Positions 1 to 6,078 of a stretch of DNA of 16,472 bases are shown here, piece after piece. The stretch's first letter is position 1; every line of letters starts with the position of its first letter. The position numbers were made by a program, and so were the translations under genes. The notes beneath the pieces were generated by a model, which was not told the DNA's origin, searched no databases, and saw only the letters and a list, made by a program, of their open reading frames with translations. Location of the stretch: NCBI GenBank assembly GCA_003520105.1, contig DOVL01000056.1:3657-20128 (forward strand), written 5' to 3'. Source of the stretch: Lachnospiraceae bacterium (GTDB lineage: Bacteria > Bacillota > Clostridia > Lachnospirales > Lachnospiraceae).

Positions 1-28
1 GAAATTATAAATAGAGAGGATATAGATT

Positions 29-1234
29 ATGTTTAATGTTGCGATTCTGGGATACGGTACGGTAGGCTCAGGTGTATTTAAGGTAATAAAGCAGAACGCC
101 GAGGTACTGAAGAAATTCTCAGGTAAAGATATTAATGTTAAATACGTGCTGGATCTTAGGGATTTCCCGGGTGATCCGGTAGAAGAGGTTCTTGTCCATG
201 ATATGAACGTGATTCTTGAGGATAAGGATGTTAAGTGTGTTGTTGAGGTTATGGGCGGAGTTGAGCCTGCAAATACATTTGTCAGAAAGGCTATTGAAAG
301 CGGTAAGTCTGTCTGCACTTCAAATAAGGAGCTTGTTGCGAAGCACGGCGCAGAGATTCTTGCGCTTGCCAAGAAGAACAACGTTTCTTTCCTGTTTGAA
401 GCATCTGTCGGTGGTGGTATTCCGATAATCAGAGCAATCAACGAATCTCTGACAGCTGACAACTTTGACAGTATCGCAGGTATTCTTAACGGTACGACCA
501 ACTACATCCTGACGAAGATGAGAAATGAAGGACTTGCATTTGATGAGGTTCTGAAGACTGCTCAGGAGAAGGGCTATGCAGAGAGAAATCCTGAAGCTGA
601 CGTAGAGGGCTACGATGCATGTCGTAAGATTGCAATCCTTTCTTCACTTATCTGCGGTAAGCAGGTTGATTATGAAGATATTTCAACCGAAGGAATCAGC
701 CATATTACAAAAGAAGATATTGATTATTCTATAAAGGTTGGAATGCCGATCAAGCTTCTCGGACTTATGAAGAAGGACGGCAGCGAGGTTTATTCAATGG
801 TTGCTCCTTTCATGATCGGTGAGGAGCACAGCCTGAGAGATGTAAACGGCGTTTATAATGCAATCACACTTCATGGAGATATGCTCGGAAATGTTATGCT
901 CTACGGCAAGGGCGCAGGAAGTCTTCCGACAGCCAGCGCAGTAGTTTCCGACGTTGTTGAGATAGCTAAGAATAACAGTGAAAATATAGATATCGTTTGG
1001 GACAGTGAGAAGGTAAAGCTTGGAGATGCAAGTGCATTTAAGGCAAGATATTTCGTAAGACTTGCTGCGGCTGATGCAGAAGATAAAGTTAAGGAACTCT
1101 TCGGAGAAGTTTCCTTTGTTGAAGCGCTTTCAGGCGAGACTGTATTTGTTACTGCGAAGGAGTATTCGGAGGCTGAGCTTACGGAGGCTCTTAAAGATTT
1201 CAGCATAATTACGAAGATTCGTGTTGCTGAATAG
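29..1234 (+). CDS. hom: Homoserine dehydrogenase
   Basis: It catalyses NAD(P)H-dependent reduction of aspartate semialdehyde to homoserine, the branch-point step to threonine and methionine, in the cytoplasm. The dinucleotide-binding loop GYGTVGSG lies at residues 8-15. The conserved TSNKELVAKHG region is at about 98-107, the family signature GILNGTTNYILTKM at 151-164, and the acidic/lysine substrate-site segment EADVEGYDACRK at 189-200. The last ~65 residues (from about 337) resemble an ACT domain but are short and lack the usual DxPGVL-type ligand-binding turn. Feedback inhibition by threonine may therefore be altered (inference). At 401 residues it is slightly short for a Firmicutes enzyme of about 400-430. 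The start is supported by AGAGAGG at 13-19. It lies 144 bases upstream of lysC in the same direction, making a small aspartate-family unit. Confidence 0.95.
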   Translation: MFNVAILGYGTVGSGVFKVIKQNAEVLKKFSGKDINVKYVLDLRDFPGDPVEEVLVHDMNVILEDKDVKCVVEVMGGVEPANTFVRKAIESGKSVCTSNKELVAKHGAEILALAKKNNVSFLFEASVGGGIPIIRAINESLTADNFDSIAGILNGTTNYILTKMRNEGLAFDEVLKTAQEKGYAERNPEADVEGYDACRKIAILSSLICGKQVDYEDISTEGISHITKEDIDYSIKVGMPIKLLGLMKKDGSEVYSMVAPFMIGEEHSLRDVNGVYNAITLHGDMLGNVMLYGKGAGSLPTASAVVSDVVEIAKNNSENIDIVWDSEKVKLGDASAFKARYFVRLAAADAEDKVKELFGEVSFVEALSGETVFVTAKEYSEAELTEALKDFSIITKIRVAE

Positions 1235-1378
1235 TTAAAACAGTGATATTATTAGCGATCATCATGCGGTGCGGTTTGGCCGATCCGCAGAGGATACGCT
1301 GATTACATAATAATCGTCATCGGATCAGATGCTTATGCTCAGGCCGGATGACATATAACACATACGGAGGCATACACT

Positions 1379-2581
1379 ATGTTAGTGGTAAAGAAATTTG
1401 GCGGCACATCGGTTGCCAACAAAGAGAGGATCTATAATGTGGCCAACAGATGTATTGAAGAGTACAAGAAGGGCAACGATGTCGTTGTTGTTCTTTCGGC
1501 TATGGGTAAATACACTGATGAGCTGATCACAATGGCGAAGGATATCAACGATAATCCACCGAAACGTGAGATGGACATGCTTTTCACCATCGGTGAGCAG
1601 ATGTCTGTTGCACTCATGGCTATGGCTATGAACAAGCTTGGAGTTCCGGCTATCTCGCTCAACGCATTCCAGGTTGCTATGCACACAACTTCTGTTTACG
1701 GAAATGCAAGACTTAAGAGAATCGATGCTGAGAGGATCAGAAACGAGCTTGAGCAGAGGAAGATAGTTATTATCACCGGTTTCCAGGGCGTTAACAAATA
1801 TGACGATTATACCACACTCGGAAGAGGCGGTTCCGATACAACGGCAGTTGCACTTGCAGCAGCGCTTCATGCTGATAAATGCGAGATTTACACAGATGTT
1901 GACGGTGTTTACACTGCTGACCCACGTAAGGTTAAGAATGCGAGAAAGCTCGATACAGTAACCTACGATGAGATGCTCGAGCTTGCAACACTTGGCGCAG
2001 GCGTTCTGCATAACAGATCGGTTGAGCTTGCTAAGAAATTCGGAGTTCAGCTTGTAGTTCGTTCAAGCTTAAATAATAATGAAGGTACCGTTGTTAAGGA
2101 GGATACTAAGATGGAAAAAATGATAGTCAGCGGTGTTGCCGCAGATACAGATGCAGCAAGAGTTGCAGTAATTGGTCTTAAGGATGAGCCGGGCGTTGCA
2201 TTCAAGCTTTTCAACGCACTTGCTCAGAAGAATATAAATGTTGATATGATACTTCAGTCAGTTGGTCGTCACGGCACAAAGGATATTTCCTTCACATGCA
2301 GTATGGATGATGCTGACGAGGCTGCAAAGATCATCGAAGGATGTATGCAGTGTGAGTCCGTAGACGTTAACAAAGAGGTTTCAAAGGTTTCTATCGTTGG
2401 TGCCGGAATGCAGACAAATGCAGGCGTTGCAGCTAAGATGTTCGAGGCTCTCTATGATGCAAACATCAACATCAGAATGATCTCTACATCAGAGATCAGA
2501 GTTACAGTTCTTATCGATGCTAAAAACACAGAGAGAGCAATGAATGCTATCCATGACAAGTTTGATCTTGGTGATAAATAA
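1379..2581 (+). CDS. lysC: Aspartokinase, alpha subunit (monofunctional, two ACT domains)
   Basis: It phosphorylates aspartate to 4-phosphoaspartate, the first step to lysine, threonine, methionine and diaminopimelate. The kinase domain occupies about residues 1-240, with KFGGTS at 6-11, a GRGGSDTTA nucleotide/substrate segment near 150-160 and a TDVDGVYTADPR segment near 172-183. Two ACT domains follow from about 260 to 400 (IGLKDEPGVAF, then VSIVGAGMQTNAGVAAKMF). The length of 400 residues fits the Gram-positive lysine/threonine-sensitive class. GGAGG at 1366-1370 with an 8-base spacer fixes the start. Residue 245 is a methionine preceded by a perfect AAGGAGG inside the gene, so a separate C-terminal beta subunit is likely (listed separately). 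Product identity is essentially certain. The exact feedback ligand cannot be read from sequence. Confidence 0.96.
   Translation: MLVVKKFGGTSVANKERIYNVANRCIEEYKKGNDVVVVLSAMGKYTDELITMAKDINDNPPKREMDMLFTIGEQMSVALMAMAMNKLGVPAISLNAFQVAMHTTSVYGNARLKRIDAERIRNELEQRKIVIITGFQGVNKYDDYTTLGRGGSDTTAVALAAALHADKCEIYTDVDGVYTADPRKVKNARKLDTVTYDEMLELATLGAGVLHNRSVELAKKFGVQLVVRSSLNNNEGTVVKEDTKMEKMIVSGVAADTDAARVAVIGLKDEPGVAFKLFNALAQKNINVDMILQSVGRHGTKDISFTCSMDDADEAAKIIEGCMQCESVDVNKEVSKVSIVGAGMQTNAGVAAKMFEALYDANINIRMISTSEIRVTVLIDAKNTERAMNAIHDKFDLGDK
2096..2102 (+). promoter_or_regulatory. Internal Shine-Dalgarno for the aspartokinase beta subunit
   Basis: AAGGAGG is fully complementary to the anti-Shine-Dalgarno of 16S rRNA. 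It sits 8 bases before an in-frame ATG in the middle of lysC, at the junction between the kinase and ACT domains. In a codon context of Val-Val-Lys-Glu-Asp such a site could arise by chance, but its position matches the known beta-subunit start of related enzymes. Confidence 0.65.
2111..2581 (+). CDS. Putative aspartokinase beta subunit from internal in-frame start
   Basis: Within lysC, ATG 2111-2113 is in the same frame (codon 245) and has AAGGAGG at 2096-2102 with an 8-base spacer, as good as any initiation site in the window. Initiation here would give a 156-residue protein of both ACT domains beginning MEKMIVSGVA. In Bacillus subtilis aspartokinase II, an alpha subunit of about 408 residues and a beta subunit of about 163 residues are made from one gene by exactly this kind of in-frame internal start, and the beta start lies at the same place relative to the ACT domains. 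The alpha2-beta2 enzyme uses the beta subunit for allosteric control. The site is seen directly; its use is inferred from that precedent. Confidence 0.7.
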   Translation: MEKMIVSGVAADTDAARVAVIGLKDEPGVAFKLFNALAQKNINVDMILQSVGRHGTKDISFTCSMDDADEAAKIIEGCMQCESVDVNKEVSKVSIVGAGMQTNAGVAAKMFEALYDANINIRMISTSEIRVTVLIDAKNTERAMNAIHDKFDLGDK

Positions 2582-2639
2582 ACATCACATAAACATACCT
2601 CCTCGGATATAGAAAAATACAACCTCGGAGGCATGCTGA

Positions 2640-2657
2640 TGTGTGTAATTACACACA
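2640..2657. repeat. Perfect 18-bp palindrome, possible operator
   Basis: TGTGTGTAATTACACACA is an uninterrupted palindrome (TGTGTGTAA followed by its exact complement). It lies 59 bases after lysC and 142 bases before the dCMP deaminase start. A perfect dyad with no loop is poor as an RNA hairpin and is more like a binding site for a dimeric regulator. No regulator gene is visible nearby and I do not recognise the motif. Confidence 0.4.
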
Positions 2658-2687
2658 ATCATAAATTGTAAGTGGCGTAAATTATTA

Positions 2688-2709
2688 GGGCAGGAGGATA
2701 CTCCTGCCC
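2688..2709 (+). terminator. Strong stem-loop after lysC, probable terminator
   Basis: A perfect 9-bp GC-rich stem (GGGCAGGAG paired with CTCCTGCCC) closes a GATA tetraloop, about 107 bases after the lysC stop. No U-run follows on the + strand (the next bases are GATTGAGG), so classical Rho-independent termination is not certain. The stem could instead stabilise a 3' end. It separates the hom-lysC unit from the dCMP deaminase gene. Confidence 0.5.
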
Positions 2710-2799
2710 GATTGAGGATTATGGATTGTAGAGTTGTGAGGGTTGTAAAAACAGTGTGATTCATGACATCCTTGAGGTTATGGAAGAAAGGACGGGGTT

Positions 2800-3282
2800 A
2801 TGAAGAGAGATGATTATATAAGCTGGGATCAGTATTTTATGGGAATTGCTATGCTCTCTGCTGAGAGAAGCAAGGATCCGAATACTCAGGTCGGAGCATG
2901 TATCGTTGCTCCGGATAACAGAATTCTTTCGGTCGGTTACAACGGAATGCCGCAGGGCTGCGAGGATGACGAGATGCCTTGGGGCAGAGAAGGCGCTGCT
3001 CTTGACAGCAAATATCTCTTCGTCTGCCACGCCGAGCTCAATGCAATCCTGAACTACAGGGGCGCAAGAAACTTTAACGGCGCCAGACTCTACGTTACTC
3101 TGTTCCCATGCAATGAATGTGCGAAAGCTATCATTCAGAGCGGCATCAAGGAGATCGTCTACGGCTCTGATAAATATCAGTCTGCCGACAGTACGGTCGC
3201 ATCCAAGAGGATGTTCGATCTGACCGGTATCAAATACAGAAAGTTCGAGCCTTCCGGCCGGGAGATCAAGGTTAATCTGTAG
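2800..3282 (+). CDS. comEB: dCMP deaminase (ComEB/Dcd-type, zinc dependent)
   Basis: It deaminates deoxycytidylate to dUMP, feeding thymidylate synthesis in the cytoplasm. The zinc-binding and catalytic motif of the cytidine-deaminase superfamily is complete: CHAE at residues 76-79 (zinc ligand H77, proton-shuttling E79) and PCNEC at 103-107 (zinc ligands C104 and C107). The segment GYNGMP..GC.DD..PW at 47-61 is characteristic of the dCMP deaminases that include the human and T4 enzymes, where this region contributes to nucleotide binding. The length of 160 residues is normal. In Bacillus the homologue is comEB, named from the competence operon. No other competence gene is next to it here, so a purely metabolic role is likely. 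It appears to be transcribed alone, between a stem-loop upstream and a long hairpin downstream. Confidence 0.93.
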   Translation: MKRDDYISWDQYFMGIAMLSAERSKDPNTQVGACIVAPDNRILSVGYNGMPQGCEDDEMPWGREGAALDSKYLFVCHAELNAILNYRGARNFNGARLYVTLFPCNECAKAIIQSGIKEIVYGSDKYQSADSTVASKRMFDLTGIKYRKFEPSGREIKVNL

Positions 3283-3310
3283 AAATCCGGCATAAAATAA
3301 TTGATAGGAA

Positions 3311-3383
3311 AGATTCATGTACACATATGCCTCTGAAGGCGTATTCTTGCTACAACTGAAGAGGTATATGTGTACATGAATCT
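3311..3383 (+). repeat. Long inverted repeat: 24-bp arms, 25-base loop
   Basis: The left arm 3311-3334 (starting AGATTCATGTACACATAT) and right arm 3360-3383 are reverse complements at 23 of 24 positions. The single difference gives a G.U pair in RNA, so the transcript could form an unbroken 24-bp helix. The loop is 3335-3359. It starts 28 bases after the dCMP deaminase stop and ends 18 bases before the next ATG. It could be a terminator (but no U-run follows), a processing site, a translation-control structure or a small non-autonomous repeat element. The right arm includes the purine-rich AGAGG, which would be buried when the helix forms. I do not recognise a family. Confidence 0.8.
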
Positions 3384-3401
3384 GTTAATAGGTATTATAT
3401 C

Positions 3402-3947
3402 ATGACGGTAACTTCTAAAAAGATTACAGTTAATATGAATAAGAAGGCCCTCACAGACTTTGTGATGAGGTCGTACTATTGCAAGCTTTCGGGCATCATG
3501 AGTATCATACTCGGGCTCGGCGGACTTGTTTTTTTGGTGTGGAATCTGATGAGTGAGAATCCAACCATGAGAAATATACTTCTGTTTGGCACGGTTGCGG
3601 TTATTTGCCTCGTGATCAATCCGATTACCCTTCTGTCGAAGGCGAAGAAGCAGCTCGCAACCAATCCTTCCTACAAGGCACCGGTTAATTATGAACTGAG
3701 GCCGGAGAATCTGAAGATCTCAGTCGGTGAGGAAAGCCAGGAGCTGGAGTGGAATAATATTTACAGGCTTCGTGCAAGTAAAAGCATGGTTGCGGTTTAC
3801 ACCAGTCCGTATCATGCATTTGTTATCCCAACGGACGAGCTGGGAGATGACAGAGCGATAGTGCTTTCACGACTTGTGCAGTATACGAGAGAATACAGAC
3901 CGAGGCTTTCGCATAATCTGAAGCAGTATCTGGCGGATGCGAAATGA
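3402..3947 (+). CDS. YcxB-like two-helix membrane protein
   Basis: The 181-residue protein has two predicted membrane helices, at about 28-48 (GIMSIILGLGGLVFLVW) and 57-77 (MRNILLFGTVAVICLVI). A soluble C-terminal half follows, with a pattern typical of YcxB-like proteins: a beta-rich segment with W116-N-N-I-Y-R-L, then a run like VAVYTSPYHAFVIPTDEL at about 130-147. The family is widespread in Firmicutes with no established function; the C-terminal part is thought to resemble a small PH-like fold. The Shine-Dalgarno is weak (AGG at 3390-3392), and the long hairpin just upstream may influence expression. It does not obviously belong to the t6A genes that follow. The family call is from recognition of the pattern only. 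Confidence 0.65.
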   Translation: MTVTSKKITVNMNKKALTDFVMRSYYCKLSGIMSIILGLGGLVFLVWNLMSENPTMRNILLFGTVAVICLVINPITLLSKAKKQLATNPSYKAPVNYELRPENLKISVGEESQELEWNNIYRLRASKSMVAVYTSPYHAFVIPTDELGDDRAIVLSRLVQYTREYRPRLSHNLKQYLADAK

Positions 3948-3951
3948 TAAC

Positions 3952-4098
3952 ATGAATAACTCGGATCGTATCATGCCGGATTGGACGGCATGGACGTCGC
4001 AAAATGTTCCGACTATGGCAGGTAATGGTTGGACGCATGACATAGACAATGATTATGAATTAATCACCGGCTGCTTGAATCTGCCGCGTGAGAAATAA
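3952..4098 (+). CDS. Possible small protein, 48 residues, function unknown
   Basis: Reading from ATG 3952 gives an uninterrupted frame to TAA 4096-4098, filling most of the 169-base gap before tsaE. The product begins MNNSDRIMPDWTAW and ends NLPREK. It is acidic, has three tryptophans and shows no signal peptide or membrane helix. The start is only 4 bases after the preceding stop, which is compatible with translational coupling, but there is no convincing Shine-Dalgarno. It uses several codons rare in the neighbours (CAA, TTA, TTG). The stretch also contains a 7-bp hairpin (CATGCCG 3972-3978 with CGGCATG 3986-3992), so it may be non-coding. I do not recognise it. Confidence 0.3.
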   Translation: MNNSDRIMPDWTAWTSQNVPTMAGNGWTHDIDNDYELITGCLNLPREK

Positions 4099-4116
4099 AA
4101 AAACGGATTATAAATA

Positions 4117-4545
4117 ATGAGAGAAACAGAAACATACAGTGAACAGGAAACATATGATTTTGCTTACAGCCTTGCGCAGGAGGCGCTTCCGGGACAGGTT
4201 TATTGTCTGAATGGGGACCTCGGAGTCGGTAAAACTGTATTTGCAAGGGGATTTGGAGCAGGGCTCGGAATAGATGAGCCGATCGTCAGCCCGACATTTA
4301 CTATTCTTAAGGAATACGATGAAGGAAGACTGCCGCTCTATCATTTTGATGTTTACAGGATTGGTTCGTCGGATGAGATGGAGGAAGTCGGCTATTTCGA
4401 TAAGCTTGACCGTGCCGACGGAGTATGTCTCATTGAGTGGTCGGTTCTTATCGAGGATGTTATCCCGGAGGACGCGATAAATGTTGAGATAAAGAAAGAT
4501 AATTCGAAGGGATTTGATTACAGGAAGATAGAGGTAAACTCATGA
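4117..4545 (+). CDS. tsaE: tRNA t6A biosynthesis ATPase TsaE (YjeE)
   Basis: This is the small P-loop ATPase that cycles the TsaB-TsaD complex during N6-threonylcarbamoylation of adenosine 37 in ANN-decoding tRNAs. The Walker A motif GDLGVGKT is at residues 33-40, the switch-like SPTFTI at 58-63, the conserved HFDVYR at 76-81 and the LIEW motif at 105-108. The length of 142 residues is typical. The Shine-Dalgarno is weak. The stop codon overlaps the tsaB start as ATGA (4542-4545), indicating translational coupling. The order tsaE-tsaB-rimI is the standard Firmicutes arrangement. Confidence 0.95.
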   Translation: MRETETYSEQETYDFAYSLAQEALPGQVYCLNGDLGVGKTVFARGFGAGLGIDEPIVSPTFTILKEYDEGRLPLYHFDVYRIGSSDEMEEVGYFDKLDRADGVCLIEWSVLIEDVIPEDAINVEIKKDNSKGFDYRKIEVNS

Positions 4546-5321
4546 AAATACTCGGAATTGACAGTTCGGGCATGACTGCATCTGTGGCACTTGTTGCAGA
4601 TGATGGTCTGATGGCTGAATTTACGATAAATAATAAAAGAACACATTCGGAAACACTCCTTCCGATGATAGATAAACTGATGAATATGGCTGAGGTTCAG
4701 CCTTCTGAACTTACGGCTATCGCTATCGCTGCGGGTCCGGGATCCTTCACAGGCCTCAGGATAGGTGCGGCTACTGCAAAGGGACTTGCACTCGCACTTG
4801 ATGTTCCGATCGTTCCGGTTCCGACGCTTGAGGGACTTGCTTACAACCTTGCCGGCGAGAAGAGACTTGTTGTATCCGTTATGGATGCACGAAGAAACGA
4901 GGTTTATGCGGGCGCGTATGATGTAGAGATTAAGAATGACTGTGATGTTGCTGCATCACAGAATGATGATAAATCGACTGAAGTGTCGGCTCAGAATAAC
5001 ACTGTCACAGTAATAATTCCTGAGACTGCACTTCCTGTTTCGGAGCTTTTTGATAAGCTGAATGAACTCGGAAGAGAGGTTATATTTGTCGGTGACGGCA
5101 TACCGGTTATTAAGAAGAATCTTGCGGAAACAGGTTTAAATATCCCTTACAGCTTTGCTTCTGTTCAGAATGAGAGGCAGAGGGGTGCTTCGGTTGCTGC
5201 CCTCGGAAAGCTTTATTTTGAAGAAGGTAGGGCAATCAATTCCGATGATTTTGCGCCGGAATATCTGAGAAAATCGCAGGCAGAGAGAGTTCGCGACGAG
5301 TCGCAGCAGCCGGCTGAATAG
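4542..5321 (+). CDS. tsaB: tRNA t6A biosynthesis scaffold protein TsaB (YeaZ)
   Basis: TsaB is an ASKHA-fold paralogue of TsaD that forms the TsaB-TsaD heterodimer at the centre of the bacterial threonylcarbamoyl-transfer complex; it has no catalytic site of its own. The N-terminal ILGIDSSG strand-turn (residues 3-10), the signature GPGSFTGLRIG (65-75) and MDARRNEVYAG (114-124) are diagnostic. At 259 residues it is longer than the usual ~230-240. The excess lies in a polar, Asp/Asn/Ser-rich stretch at about 131-155, probably a surface loop. It overlaps tsaE by four bases. Confidence 0.95.
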   Translation: MKILGIDSSGMTASVALVADDGLMAEFTINNKRTHSETLLPMIDKLMNMAEVQPSELTAIAIAAGPGSFTGLRIGAATAKGLALALDVPIVPVPTLEGLAYNLAGEKRLVVSVMDARRNEVYAGAYDVEIKNDCDVAASQNDDKSTEVSAQNNTVTVIIPETALPVSELFDKLNELGREVIFVGDGIPVIKKNLAETGLNIPYSFASVQNERQRGASVAALGKLYFEEGRAINSDDFAPEYLRKSQAERVRDESQQPAE

Positions 5322-5414
5322 TACGGCCGAATCAATGAAACGAACTCCTGCTAAAATAGTATGAATTAACGGTGATGTATGTTACCGGGATAATATGGGC
5401 TATGCTGCCCGGAG

Positions 5415-5987
5415 ATGATTGCTGTGAGTATAATAGATCAGATTGCGGAAATAGAAAAAGAAGTATTCACTGACGCGTGGTCACTTGAATCAGTCAGAGA
5501 CAGCCTGGGATATGACTACAATCATTTCCTTGTCGTAACTATGGATGGACAAGTGTTCAGTGATGATCGAGGGGTCGATAAAGATACGAACTCGGGTGAA
5601 GAACAGTATGACATGAATGACCAGATTGGTTCGAATACTGATATCGCCGGATACATATTATATTCAGCTCTTGACGTTGCAGAACTGCAACGTATTGCAG
5701 TGAGAAAAACCTGCAGGCGAAGAGGCTTTGCGGATAAGCTCATGGAGCGATTCACGGATATTGTTTATGGAAATGATATTTCGGGAATCCTGCTGGAAAG
5801 TCCGGATAATGATCAGATGAGTATCGAAACCAGGATCATTCTCGAAGTTAGGGCGCAGAATACTCCTGCGATCAATCTGTATAAAAAATACAGTTTCAAG
5901 GAAATCTCCGTGAGGAAGAACTATTACAATAACCCCGTGGATGATGCAATCATCATGGAACTCGTGATTCGTGATAATAAAAAATGA
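5415..5987 (+). CDS. rimI: Ribosomal-protein-S18-alanine N-acetyltransferase-like GNAT protein
   Basis: RimI enzymes acetylate the N-terminal alanine of ribosomal protein S18. Acetyl-CoA motif A is at residues 91-110 (LQRIAV followed by R101-x-x-G-F-A). The RimI-specific C-terminal half is very clear: LEVRAQNTPAINLY at 143-156, then RKNYY and DDAIIM at 167-181. About 32 extra polar residues (45-77) interrupt the region between beta strands 2 and 4, and a second small extension lies at 130-142. The annotated ATG has GGAG directly abutting it, which is too close. The in-frame GTG at 5424 has the same GGAG at a 9-base distance and is a better start, giving 187 residues (VSIIDQIAEIEKEVF). It is the third gene of the t6A cluster, as in many Firmicutes. 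Confidence 0.88.
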   Translation: MIAVSIIDQIAEIEKEVFTDAWSLESVRDSLGYDYNHFLVVTMDGQVFSDDRGVDKDTNSGEEQYDMNDQIGSNTDIAGYILYSALDVAELQRIAVRKTCRRRGFADKLMERFTDIVYGNDISGILLESPDNDQMSIETRIILEVRAQNTPAINLYKKYSFKEISVRKNYYNNPVDDAIIMELVIRDNKK

Positions 5988-6078
5988 GATAACAAATAAT
6001 CTGAGCGTTAATGTGACGGCAGGTTTCATATACGATTCATAATGGCTTTGTTTTGTGACAGGATGAAAGGAAAAACAG

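Noticed and set aside
1235..1378. Lysine riboswitch or other aminoacid-responsive leader before lysC
   Set aside because: The 144-base spacer is too short for a full L-box and I find none of its conserved core. Only an imperfect stem (GTCATC..GG with CC.GATGAC, 1316-1352) is present.
1382..2011. 209-residue reverse-strand ORF opposite lysC
   Set aside because: It is a shadow of a certain gene; Cys/Asn/His-rich composition and no known domain.
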